DNA from: Bacteroidales bacterium
Lineage (GTDB): Bacteria; Bacteroidota; Bacteroidia; Bacteroidales; Muribaculaceae
Assembly: GCA_022009815.1 (NCBI GenBank)
Contig: CP091725.1
Coordinates: forward strand, 1,674,001-1,738,000
Direction: 5' to 3'
Length of the DNA stretch: 64,000 nucleotides
The notes under the pieces were generated by a model. The model had not been told where the DNA came from and made no database searches. It was given only the letters and a program-made list of their open reading frames with translations. A program made the translations under genes and the position numbers. Below, one piece after another: positions 34,033-43,555 of the stretch (position 1 is its first letter; each line of letters begins with the position of its first letter).

Positions 34033-34617
34033 TACTTTAATAGGGTTACGCAGAACGAATAGTTCCGTTGTCGTATTCTTGCGATGACGGTTCTTTTTGT
34101 GTGTATACGCGTCTGGTTTTTTTACGCCTCTTTGCTTGCCGGCACTCCGGATTTCTCTGATTTTGAAATCTAAAAAAACGAATCCAAATCTTTAAAAATG
34201 GAAAAAGACAATCTTTTGTCGATAAAATGTGACATTTTGTTGGATTTATTTGGAATTGTGTTTACAAAGTGATAAATTTGCCGTCGAAAAGAGGTAGGAT
34301 ATATAGATTTTGAAAAAGGAGGTTTGAAAAATAGATGCAATGTTAAGGCAAAGCTTCTCTGGCAAATTCCAGATGTTTTGTCGGCAATTGGCATAGTTTG
34401 ATAAGCGAATAGATTAAAAGAATTTTATTTCATATTGATTTGTTTTATGTGTGATGATCCCCGGGAGGCTGCGAAGTTTTTCGGGGTTTTTCGTGCAAAA
34501 CTGTCAATTTGTCGGTAAAAACGCAGTTAAAATATCAAAAGTATTGTTTTTGCAAGGTGTGTGTGTTACTTTTGTGGTGATACAATGGTTTTAGGTTTGG
34601 ATTTTTAAGTTTTGATT
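34033..34617. other. Intergenic region with one terminator-like hairpin and one promoter
   Basis: No gene is visible. CCCCG (34459-34463) pairs with CGGGG (34482-34486) around GAGGCTGCGAAGTTTTT, followed by five T's: a terminator-like element whose loop sequence recurs at 34907-34940. A TACTTTTG box (34567-34574) precedes the decayed gene that follows. The rest is AT-rich. Confidence 0.6.
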
Positions 34618-34821
34618 ATGAAAAGGATGTTTGTTGTTCCAGCATTGTTGCTGGCAATGTCGGTGTCGTCGCAGGCGGAAACTTCGCTTGTGATGACTCG
34701 TGTTGATGGCTGAATGCAGGAGTTGCGTAATTTCTGTTTGGAAAGTGAACATTTCGACATACGTAAATGTTTTTTTACGATGGATGGCGATACGTTATAT
34801 TGTATGGCAGTGTCGGTATAG
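34618..34821 (+). pseudogene. Decayed small secreted protein gene
   Basis: Starts MKRMFVVPALLLAMSVSSQAETS, a clear signal peptide, then LVMTRVDG and a TGA at 34711. The same frame continues after the stop as MQELRNFCLESEHFDIRKCF and ends at 34821. Promoter (34567-34574) and a terminator-like hairpin (34907-34940) are still in place. The pattern fits a short gene inactivated by a substitution and probably truncated. I do not know its family. Confidence 0.5.
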
Positions 34822-34906
34822 TAGGCACTGCATTTGGCGGAGGCCGTCCTTGACAAAGGCATTACAAGTGCAAGAAAATAAGATTTGTTTCATGTGTGAA
34901 TTTTGG

Positions 34907-34940
34907 CATCTCGGAGGCTGTGAAGTTTCTGGGATGTTTT
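34907..34940 (+). terminator. Terminator-like hairpin sharing sequence with 34459-34490
   Basis: CATC and GATG pair around GGAGGCTGTGAAGTTTCTG, then a T6 run. The loop GGAGGCTG-GAAGTTT is nearly the same as in the copy 450 bases upstream. Confidence 0.5.
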
Positions 34941-34968
34941 TTATTGTAAAATTTTCAAAAGGCATATT

Positions 34969-34998
34969 TTGTTTGTAGTCGGCATTGGACTACCTTTG
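34969..34998 (+). promoter_or_regulatory. Promoter of the BtuFCD-like operon
   Basis: TTG (34969-34971), 19 bases, TACCTTTG (34991-34998). No cobalamin riboswitch is recognisable between it and the ATG at 35038. Confidence 0.7.
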
Positions 34999-35037
34999 TA
35001 TTGCTTATTTTTTTTTATCAGTGAAAAATTATAATCG

Positions 35038-36129
35038 ATGAGAACAAGGATATTTATGCTGGTGCTGGTGCTGGCGGTGCTGGTGCTGGCAGGATGCGGC
35101 AGAGAGAAAAAAATCGAGTCGGAGCTGCTCGGCATAGAGGAGAAAGACGGATATACGCTGGTGACCGTGCGCGATCCGTGGAAGGCTGGACAGACTCTTC
35201 ACCGCTATGCGCTTGTGCCACGCGACAAGCCGCTTCCCGACGGGCTTCCCGATGCGACGGTGATAAAAGTGCCGCTGCGTTCGGCCGTGGTCTACAGCGA
35301 TGTGTATGCCCGTCCGATTGTGGATCTGGGCTGCGGAAATGCCATCGTCGGAGTGCTCGATGCACAGTATTTCAAGACACCCGAAGTGGTTGCCGGTTTG
35401 AAATCCGGAAAGATATCCGACTGCGGCTCGTCGATGTCGCCATCCACTGAACGTATCGTCAGCGCCGCGCCGGAGGCCATATTCCTGTCTCCGATGCAGA
35501 ACAGCGGTTACGGAGCGATAGGCAATATGGGAATACCTATTGTTGAGATGGCAGACTATATGGAGTCCACGCCCCTTAACCGCGCACGCTGGATTGAGTT
35601 TATCGGACTGCTCTTCGGCAAGAGCGGCCAGGCAGCGAAGGTCTATGCGCAGGTGGCTAAGGATTATGCCGCGGTGAAGGCTGTTGCTCAGAAAGCCGAC
35701 AAGCATCCCACGGTGATTTCAGAATATGCCATCAACGGAGTGTGGTATGTGCCGGGAGGCAAAAGCTACAAGGCTTCGCTTTATGCCGATGCCGGCGCAG
35801 CATATCCATGGGCTGCCGACCAGTCGACTGGATCGTTGTCGCTCGACTTTCCGCAGGTGCTCGACAGGGCTCAGAAAGCCGACTTCTGGCTCGTCACCGT
35901 CTACGGACAGACGCTTGACCGCAAGTCAATGCTTGCGCTTTATCCGCACAACGACCGTTTCAGCGCGTTTCCAATCATGGAGTCTATTATGTCGATTCCG
36001 CCACAAGCGGGATTTTTGAGGAAACACCGTTCCACCCCGAGCGTCTGCTTCGCGAATACGTGAAACTGTTTCATCCCGACTTGTTGCCTGACTACTCGTT
36101 GCAATATTATAAACCGATGGGGGATTGAT
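35038..36129 (+). CDS. ABC transporter substrate-binding lipoprotein, BtuF-like, frameshifted
   Basis: Periplasmic, lipid-anchored receptor of the TroA/BtuF superfamily, likely for cobalamin or another metal chelate. The lipobox is LAVLVLAGCGRE. Family blocks include YTLVTVRDPW, RYALVPRDKPLP, IVSAAPEAIFLSPMQNSG and GVWYVPGGKSY. Near 35971 the frame shifts; one extra C gives FPNHGVYYVDS followed by IFEETPFHPERLL and the conserved end LLPDYSLQYYKPMGD at 36129, a product of about 364 residues. The permease gene starts two bases later. Substrate is inferred from family only. Confidence 0.83.
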
Positions 36130-36131
36130 AG

Positions 36132-37161
36132 ATGGCACGTTTCCGTATAGTGACGGCTTTGCTCGTTTTTGCGATAGTCGCTCTCGCTTTGTCGCTTCTG
36201 CTTGTGGGCACAGTCGATGTGCCGGCTGTTGAGGTGTGGCGCATTCTGACCGGTCGTCCGTCAGACTATGAGCCGTGGAATTTTATAATATTCGAAAGTC
36301 GGCTGCCGCTTGTCGTCACGGCTGCGCTTGCCGGAGGTGCGCTTGCCGTGTCGGGACTGCTGTTGCAGACCCTGTTTGGCAACACGCTCGCCGACCCCTC
36401 GATTCTTGGCATCTCCACGGGGGCAAGTCTGGGTGCCGGATGCGCTATGCTTGCGTTCGGCAGCTCGTTCGCCACTGTACTTGGTGTCGCCGCTGGCGGA
36501 TATGTAGCCACGCTTACCGGCGCATTTGTGGGAGCGATGGTTGTGATGGCTTTGCTGCTCGTGATGTCGAACATTGTGAAGAGCAGCACGATGCTGCTGA
36601 TTGTTGGTATCTTGATAGGTTATATCGCCTCGTCGGCAATCTCGTTGCTTAATTTCTTTGCCACAGAAGAGGGTGTGCATTCGTTTGTGATATGGGGGCT
36701 TGGCAATTTCTCCGGAGTCACGCTTCGCCAATTGCCGGTTTGCCGCTGTTGTGGTTGTGGGGCTTGCCGCCTCGTTGCTGCTGATAAAGCCGCTCAACGC
36801 CTTGCTGCTGGGCAGACGTTATGCTGAAAACCTTGGCGTCAACCTTCGCTCCACGCGCAATGTGCTGCTTGTGGTCACCGGACTGCTTACAGCTGTTGTC
36901 ACGGCATTCTGCGGTCCCATAGGATTTATCGGACTTGTGGTGCCCCACGTGTCGCGTCTGCTGCTCCGCACGTCCGACCACTACCGGTTGATTCCAGTGG
37001 CTATCCTTGCCGGCGCGGTTGTGGCGATGGCGTGCACGCTGGTGAGTGTGTTGCCGATGGACAATGGTATGATTCCTATAAATGCAATCACGCCGATTGT
37101 CGGTGTGCCGGTGATACTTTACGTGATAATCAACCGCCGTAAGATATTCTATTTCAACTGA
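36132..37161 (+). CDS. FecCD/BtuC-type ABC permease, frameshifted
   Basis: Inner-membrane permease of about 343 residues with the many transmembrane segments of the FecCD family. DPSILGISTGASLGAG is the family's best conserved block, and LLLIKPLNALLLGRRYAENLG and IGFIGLVVPHVSRLL follow in the second frame. The frames meet at 36739-36741 (a T run of three; five give LPVFAAVVVVG). It lies between the binding protein and ATPase genes with gaps of 2 and 5 bases, one operon. Confidence 0.9.
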
Positions 37162-37166
37162 CAGAG

Positions 37167-38151
37167 ATGAAACGCTTGCTCGAAATTAAAAACGTGTCTG
37201 CCGGATATGTTGTGGACAAGAAGACAAATGTTGTGGTGGCTGACGCATGCCTGTCGCTTTGCGGCGGACAGCTTGTGAGTATGCTTGGCGCAAACGGTGC
37301 CGGCAAGTCAACCTTGCTGCGCACCATTGCCGGGACGCAGAGGCCGCTGCAGGGGGATGTGCTTGTCGATGGAAAATCGTTGAAATCAATGAGCCGCAAG
37401 GAGTTGGCCAAGATGGTGAGCGTCGTGTCGACCGACCGCACTCAAGCCGGCGGATTGACTGTTGAGGAACTTGTGGGACTCGGGCGTCAGCCTCACACGG
37501 GATTTCTCGGGCGTCTTGACAGCAGCGACCGTGAGATTGTGGCAGAGGCGATGGAGGCGGTGGGAATAAGCCATAAGGCTGAAAAATTTGTCGCTGAACT
37601 TTCCGACGGCGAGCGCCAGAAAGCGATGATTGCGCGCGCTGTGGCGCAGCAGACACCCGTAATCCTGCTCGATGAGCCTACCTCGTTTCTCGATGTGGCA
37701 AGCCGTGTCGACGTGTTGCAGCTGCTTCACCGTCTGGCTTACAACGAAGGCAAGGCCATACTGCTGTCGTCGCACGACGTCTCGTTGTCGTTGTCGCTCA
37801 GCGACCGCTTGTGGCTGCTTTTGCCAGGGGGCGTAATCGTTGACGGGCAGACGGAGGATTTGGTGCTTTCGGGACGGTTGGATGAACTGTTTGTCGCGCT
37901 CGGTGACCTTCGATATGCTGACAGGAGAGTTTGCCGCTGTGCTGCCTGCCGGACATAGGTCGGTGGCATTGCGTTGCGGCGACCCGTCGTTGAGTCATTG
38001 GGCAACAAATGCGTTGCTCCGCAGCGGTTATGCTGTGGGTGACGACGGCAAGGTGGAGGTGTCTGTTGTGTCAGCCACCGACATCAGCGTCGGCGGCAGG
38101 CGCTGCAGCTCATTTGCCGGGATGCTCGGCGCGCTTGAAGTGGAATCCTAA
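37167..38151 (+). CDS. ABC transporter ATPase, BtuD/FecE-like, frameshifted
   Basis: Cytoplasmic ATPase driving import through the preceding permease. LGANGAGKSTLLRTIAG is Walker A, VAELSDGERQKAMIARAVAQ the signature and VILLDEPTSFLD Walker B; SSHDVSLSL is the H-loop. After a run of three T's at 37890-37892 (five would fit) the frame changes and reads VTFDMLTGEFAAVLP to the end, giving about 328 residues with a C-terminal extension common in Bacteroidetes homologues. Its last 42 bases overlap the convergent DUF4923 gene. Confidence 0.9.
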
Positions 38152-38766
38152 GCACACGTTGTCGTATTGTTGTGTCAGCCGCATAGCCATTTTAAACGTG
38201 GCGTTGTCGGCGTTGTCGGCAACCGCCGACACCAATCCGATAAGTTGTTTGACGTCGACGGTGAGCGTCATGCGGTTGCCGTCTTTCTGCAGATAAGCCT
38301 TCTGGTTGCTGTAGGCAGCCGGAATGCGTACCTGCGATGAGTGGAGCGAAAGGTTGTAACTGTTGCCTGAAATCCTGTCAAGGCGTCCTTCCACGGGCAC
38401 GTCGCGCACGAAGATGACAAAGGTGTTTTCGTCGGAAAACTCAATATGAGTGTCATCGAGCTGCAGTTGCTCATAGTAGGGTGTCAGTCGGTTTTCGGCG
38501 ATGGCGGCCACGGCTTCCCCGCTGAGGTTGCCCACGGCATTGCCCGACTTTAGGTAGACCGCAGGTCCGGTCGCAAACCAGTTGGCTGCAATTGTGGCAG
38601 TGTCGGCAGTCGCTGGCTTGTCGGTCAGCGCCGACAGGTGTTCCTTGGCCTTCGTCACATTCTCTTTGCCAATGTAGTCGTTCAGCACCTCGCCGTCGGA
38701 AATCCATATTTTATAGCCTCCGTAAGCGGCGGCTGCAAGCACGATGAGCAGTATCAGTTTTTTCAT
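38110..38766 (-). CDS. DUF4923 protein 1
   Basis: Protein of 218 residues with one N-terminal hydrophobic anchor (MKKLILLIVLAAAAYGGYKIW). The DUF4923 core includes WFATGPAVYLKSGNAVGN, LTPYYEQLQLDD and the end QQYDNVCLGFHFKR. The function is unknown; the family is exported and lipocalin-like in length. The start is the ATG after the last hydrophobic break. Its 3' end overlaps the ABC ATPase gene on the other strand. Confidence 0.8.
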   Translation of the reverse strand: MKKLILLIVLAAAAYGGYKIWISDGEVLNDYIGKENVTKAKEHLSALTDKPATADTATIAANWFATGPAVYLKSGNAVGNLSGEAVAAIAENRLTPYYEQLQLDDTHIEFSDENTFVIFVRDVPVEGRLDRISGNSYNLSLHSSQVRIPAAYSNQKAYLQKDGNRMTLTVDVKQLIGLVSAVADNADNATFKMAMRLTQQYDNVCLGFHFKRAEHPGK

Positions 38767-38802
38767 ATCCGTCAGTTTGTATGTGCGAAGATAGGCAAAA
38801 AA

Positions 38803-38835
38803 AAGAAAAAAGAGTCTCCGTTGGGAAACTCTTTT
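38803..38835. terminator. Hairpin between the two DUF4923 genes
   Basis: AAAAGAGT and ACTCTTTT pair around a CTCC/GGGA-containing loop. It follows the upstream DUF4923 gene on the minus strand and has A/T runs on both sides. Confidence 0.6.
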
Positions 38836-38855
38836 CATAGAAGCTTGTGTGGAAG

Positions 38856-39476
38856 CTATTTTTTCATGCGGAAGCCGATGCAGATGTGGTCGTAGTTCGA
38901 CAGCATCGACGTCACGGTGTTGATTGTCTTCAGGTCGCCTTTCTTTGCCACCGCCTGCACAATCGTCATCAGTTTCTTAACATCCATGGAAATTGACATC
39001 TCGTTGCCCACTTTCTGAACGTAGACCGTCATAGAGTGCTCGTCGTTGGTGAGTCCGGCGATGGTTGAGAGCAGTTGCATTTTAAACGTGCCGTCGCTGT
39101 TGGCTGTGAGTTTGCCCTTGATGGGTGCCTTCTTCACAGTGAGCGTGAAATTTCCTTCGGAGTCGAAAACACAGGAAGTGTTGAGCAGTCCCAACTTTTT
39201 GTAGTAGGGCTTGAGTTTGGCTTCGGCTGCAGTGGTCATAGCCGAACCGCCAGCCTGCTGGGCAATGTTGCCTGATTTCAGCACCAATGCCGGCCCGGTT
39301 GTTTTCCATGTGCCTTTGAGCTCGGCTACGGTCACTGTTTTGTTTTGTGCCACGGTCTCTTTTACCACATCTCCAAGGCCGTTTAATAAATCTTTTAAAT
39401 CCTGGGCTTCGGCAGATGCCATGCAAACTGCTGTCATTGCCAAGCCGCAAACAAAAATCTTTGCTACTTTTTTCAT
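38856..39476 (-). CDS. DUF4923 protein 2
   Basis: Exported protein of 206 residues with a signal peptide (MKKVAKIFVCGLAMTAVCMASAEA). It is a paralogue of the next gene: TWKTTGPALVLKSGN aligns with WFATGPAVYLKSGN, LKPYYKKLG with LTPYYEQLQ, and SNYDHICIGFRMKK with QQYDNVCLGFHFKR. A TAACTTTG box on the minus strand (39498-39505) is its promoter, divergent from that of valS. Function unknown. Confidence 0.85.
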   Translation of the reverse strand: MKKVAKIFVCGLAMTAVCMASAEAQDLKDLLNGLGDVVKETVAQNKTVTVAELKGTWKTTGPALVLKSGNIAQQAGGSAMTTAAEAKLKPYYKKLGLLNTSCVFDSEGNFTLTVKKAPIKGKLTANSDGTFKMQLLSTIAGLTNDEHSMTVYVQKVGNEMSISMDVKKLMTIVQAVAKKGDLKTINTVTSMLSNYDHICIGFRMKK

Positions 39477-39579
39477 CATAAATATGTTTTGCTCATACAA
39501 AGTTAGTCATGGGATGACAAAACCGGACAAAAAAATCGAAATAATAACAATCTTTATCGAAATTCTCGGCGAAGATGAG

Positions 39580-39587
39580 TAACTTTG
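39580..39587 (+). promoter_or_regulatory. -7 box of valS
   Basis: TAACTTTG, about 36 bases before the ATG; no clear TTG at the expected -33 distance. Confidence 0.5.
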
Positions 39588-39622
39588 CACATCTTATATA
39601 GAAATTGAAAATTATTGACAAT

Positions 39623-42244
39623 ATGAACGAATTAGCGTCGAAGTACAGCCCTGAGGAAGTAGAGGGAAAATGGTACGAATATTGGCTGAAACACGACTTG
39701 TTTAAGTCGACTCCCGACAGCCGGGAGCCGTATACAATCGTTATCCCGCCGCCAAATGTCACTGGTGTGCTCCATATGGGACACATGCTCAACAATACAA
39801 TCCAAGACATCCTTATCCGCCGCGCGCGGATGGAGGGCAAGAACGCTCTCTGGGTGCCGGGAACCGACCATGCGTCGATTGCAACGGAGGCGAAGGTGGT
39901 GGCGCGTCTTGCTTCGAAAGGTATAAAGAAGACCGACCTTACACGCGATGAGTTTCTTAAACATGCGTGGGAATGGAAAGAGGAGCATGGTGGCATCATC
40001 CTTGAGCAGCTGAAGAAACTCGGCGCTTCGTGCGACTGGAGCCGCACGGCGTTTACGATGGACGAGGTGCGCTCGAAGAGTGTGCTTCACGTGTTTGTCG
40101 ACCTTTTCAACAAAGGCTTGATTTACCGTGGCGTGCGTATGGTCAATTGGGATCCTGCGGCGCAGACAGCTCTCAGCGACGAGGAGGTGGTCTACAAGGA
40201 AGAGCATGGCAAGCTCTACTACCTGCGTTATAAATCGTAGGTGAGGACGGCTATGCAATTGTTGCCACAACACGTCCGGAAACGATTATGGGCGACACGG
40301 CGATGTGTATCAATCCCAACGACCCGAAAAACGCCCATCTTAAAGGCAAACGTGTGATTGTGCCTCTCGTTGGACGTGAAATCCCTGTGATTGAGGATGA
40401 CTATGTCGATGTTGAGTTCGGTACGGGTTGCTTGAAAGTGACTCCTGCTCACGATGTCAACGACTATATGCTCGGCGAGAAACACAACTTGAAGAGCATC
40501 GACATCTTCAACGACAACGGAACAATCAGCGAGGCTGCCGGACTTTATGTGGGTATGGACCGCTTTGCGGTGCGCGAGCAGATTGAGAAAGATCTCGCCG
40601 AGGCAGGGCTGCTCGAGAAGGTTGAGGCTTACACCAATAAGGTGGGCCACTCAGAACGCACAAACTCTGTGATCGAGCCGAAACTGTCGATGCAGTGGTT
40701 CCTTAAGATGGACGCGCTTGCAAAGCCGGCTCTCGATGCTGTGATGCAGGACGACATCAAGTTCCATCCGTCAAAGTTCAAGAACGTTTACCGTCATTGG
40801 ATGACCAATATCAAGGATTGGTGTATCTCCCGCCAATTGTGGTGGGGACACCGCATCCCGGCATATTTCTTGCCGGAGGGCGGATATGTGGTTGCCGAGA
40901 CAGTCGAGGAGGCTTTGCACCTTGCTCAGGAAAAGACAGGCAACAAAGAGCTTAAGATTGAAGACCTGCGTCAGGATGAGGACGTGCTCGACACTTGGTT
41001 CTCGTCTTGGTTGTGGCCGATTTCTTTGTTCAACGGAATCCTTGATCCTGACAATGAGGAAATAAAATACTATTATCCAACAGCCGACCTCGTTACCGGT
41101 CCGGATATCATCTTCTTCTGGGTGGCACGTATGATTATGGCTGGCTACGAATACAAGAACGATATGCCGTTCCGCAATGTGTATTTCACAGGTATCGTGC
41201 GCGACAAGTTGGGACGTAAGATGTCGAAATCGCTTGGCAACTCGCCTGACCCGTTGATGCTTATCGAGAAGTTCGGCGCCGACGGAGTGCGTATGGGCTT
41301 GATGCTTGCAGCGCCTGCCGGAAACGACATTCTGTATGATGACTCTCTTTGTGAGCAGGGACGCAACTTCAACAATAAGATTTGGAATGCTTTCCGCCTT
41401 GTGAAAGGATGGGAGGTTGCCGACATCGAGCAGCCGGAGTATGCCAAAACTGCTGTGAAATGGTTTGAGGCAGTGCTCAACAAAACGCTTGCCGAGGTCG
41501 ACGACTTGTTTGGCAAGTTCCGCTTGTCGGAGGCGTTGATGGCTGTCTACAAACTGTTCTGGGATGAATTCTCTTCGTGGTATCTTGAAATGGTGAAGCC
41601 TGCCTATGGAAAGCCTGTCGACCGTGCCACTTATGAGGCGACCCTCGGATTTTTCGATGCGTTGCTCCGTCTGTTGCACCCGTTCATGCCGTTTATCACC
41701 GAAGAACTTTGGCAACACATCGCCGAGCGCAAAGACGGCGAGAGCGTAATGACAGCATTGCTGCCTAAGGCTGGCGCGTTCAGCGAGCAGACGATCGCTG
41801 ATATGGACGTTGCAAAGGACATCATCGCCGGTATCCGCACTGTGCGCTTGCAGAAACATTCCCAACAAGGAAGAACTTGAGTTGCAGGTGATGGGTGAGG
41901 GCAATGTGCCGGTAGAATCGATCATCAAGAAGCTTGCAAATCTGTCGGCAGTCGCAAATGTGTCGGAAAAAGATGCCACTGCAGCGGCGTTTATGGTAGG
42001 CACAACTGAATATGCCGTGCCTCTTGGCAACAACATCAACGTTGAGGAAGAACTGAAGAAGCTTGAGGCTGACCTTAAGTATCAGGAAGGATTCCTCCAG
42101 AGCGTGTTGAAGAAACTCAGCAATGAGAAATTCGTAAACAACGCTCCTGCCAAGGTTATCGAAATGGAACGTAAAAAGCAAGCCGACGCTGAGGCGAAGA
42201 TTGCAACCCTCAAGGAAAGCATCTCTGCCCTGCAAGGCAAGTAA
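39623..42244 (+). CDS. valS: Valyl-tRNA synthetase, two frameshifts
   Basis: Class Ia aminoacyl-tRNA synthetase charging tRNA-Val, with an editing domain. PPNVTGVLHMGHMLNN carries the HIGH-type motif, ATTRPETIMGDTAM the editing site, DVLDTWFSSWLWP and GRKMSKSLGN the KMSKS loop; the C-terminal coiled coil (EEELKKLEADLKYQEGFL) is present. The frame breaks at 40232-40234 (AAA; four A's give YYLRYKIVGEDGY) and at 41854-41856 (AAA; five A's give RLQKNIPNKEELELQ). With both restored the enzyme is about 874 residues, the normal length. Because valS is essential and single-copy, these breaks are most likely sequence errors. Confidence 0.96.
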
Positions 42245-42267
42245 GAAAAATATACTTATAAATAAAA

Positions 42268-42300
42268 AGAAGGCGCATTCTTCAACAGAATGCGCCTTCT
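42268..42300. terminator. Terminator of valS
   Basis: Perfect 14-bp stem AGAAGGCGCATTCT/AGAATGCGCCTTCT with loop TCAAC, 24 bases after the stop. Confidence 0.85.
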
Positions 42301-42348
42301 CTGCATATAGGCTGCACTGAATGGTTTTAAATTTGCCGTTGAAAATGA

Positions 42349-42921
42349 ATGACAACTTCCAAATTGGCATACGAAGCGGCGTTTCCTGACGGCTTTGTGA
42401 CGTTGGTCAATTATGTCGTTCCAAAAAAGCTGAGCGACATTGCCGAGAAACTGGAGGCTCTTGATGTGGAAGATGAGGATGCAGTGGCAGAGGTTCGGGC
42501 AGAAATTAAGGGAATAGAAGCTGGCGATTACACGTTTCGGTTTACTGTGGAGGACGGTTGTGAAAATTGCCCTACTGACGAGGCGGAGGAGCCGTTGCCG
42601 TTGACGGCGGCGGCGCAGGCAATTCTTTATGGCGAATATCCAATCGAAGAAGTGTTTTCCGACTTATGCAATGAGCCGCTTGGCGAAGATTTTATCAATG
42701 ACCTGGCAGAAAAGAAAGATTTTTGCGATGAATATGTCAATTATAGTTGCGGAGGCAGTTGCGACGAACTCGACTATTATCTTGATGCATGGAAATATAT
42801 CATTGACCACATTGTTTCAGGTCAGATAACAGAGTCCACGCTCGATTCATGGCTTGAATATTTTGACGAGTGCTATTATCAAGGGGAAACAACCGTCGAG
42901 AAATGGCACAAAACTAATTGA
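42349..42921 (+). CDS. Acidic hypothetical protein
   Basis: Soluble, strongly acidic protein of 190 residues with no signal peptide. It has a CENCP motif near residue 71 and a later SCGGSCDELDYYLDAWKYI segment; Cys pairs could bind metal or form disulphides. Asp/Glu-rich helices fill the rest. I recognise no family. A TAAATTTG box (42328-42335) lies 13 bases before the ATG, without a clear -33 element. The stop is followed by about 100 bases without a gene. Confidence 0.6.
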   Translation: MTTSKLAYEAAFPDGFVTLVNYVVPKKLSDIAEKLEALDVEDEDAVAEVRAEIKGIEAGDYTFRFTVEDGCENCPTDEAEEPLPLTAAAQAILYGEYPIEEVFSDLCNEPLGEDFINDLAEKKDFCDEYVNYSCGGSCDELDYYLDAWKYIIDHIVSGQITESTLDSWLEYFDECYYQGETTVEKWHKTN

Positions 42922-43027
42922 AAATGGAGAATTTTCCATAAAATGCACAGACCATTTGCAGACATGCTGGACCACAGTCTGTGCTTTCCATTTGCCAACA
43001 AAGTTTAATCTTTCCCAAAATAAAAAT

Positions 43028-43345
43028 TTAATAGTTAATATCTACCCCTCTTTCCACTCCGTCATTATTCAATGTGCGATTCACCTTCTTCTGCCTCTTG
43101 CCAAAGTCAAATCTGTAGGTTGCTCCCAGCAATACCATATTTGCGTTATTTCTGATATTCTGAATGTATTTTTCGGGATGAACTTCTGAAATGGTAATTT
43201 TTTCAATTGTACTTCCTCGTTTTGTAAACAAGTTTACTCCCGTCGCAGAGAAATACCAGTTCTTATAATTGTACTGAAGTGTTATTGTATTCCAACGCTC
43301 AGCTGTGCTAAATATATTTCCAGATAAGTTATATCGTGGTTTGAT
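43028..43345 (-). pseudogene. 3' remnant of an outer-membrane beta-barrel gene
   Basis: The open frame has no start of its own and reads as the last strands of an OMP_b-brl_3-type barrel: NLSGNIFSTAERWNTITLQY, YKNWYFSATGVNLFTKRGS, MVLLGATYRFDFGKRQKK and a tail ending GVDINY. A stop just upstream at 43346-43348 ends the similarity. It is the C-terminal hundred residues of a protein normally over 700 long. Bases 42922-43027 and 43346-43464 hold nothing recognisable. Confidence 0.7.
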
Positions 43346-43464
43346 TTATAAAGTTGCTGATAATCAGTCGCTTAACCAAGGTTTGTTAGTTGTATTATAT
43401 TAATTAACCCTCTCATTTTCAAACGATTACATTAGAATTAACAGAGTGTTGTTAAAAAAAAGGA

Positions 43465-43512
43465 AATAAAAAAATATGGGCATGGCCAACCATCACGGTT
43501 GTTCATACCCAT
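43465..43512 (-). terminator. Terminator of enolase
   Basis: Arms ATGGGTATGAACAACC and GGTTGGCCATGCCCAT (minus strand, 13 of 16 paired, plus wobble) with loop GTGAT, followed on the minus strand by a long T-rich run. Confidence 0.8.
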
Positions 43513-43555
43513 TAATGTCGATTATTATTTATTCAATAACAATAATTAATCCCGT

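Noticed and set aside
34900..35037. Cobalamin riboswitch upstream of the BtuFCD-like operon
   Set aside because: No B12-box-like core is visible in the short leader between promoter and ATG.
40232..41856. Programmed frameshifting in valS
   Set aside because: valS is not known to use it, two events would be needed, and the same pattern hits unrelated genes; sequence error is simpler.
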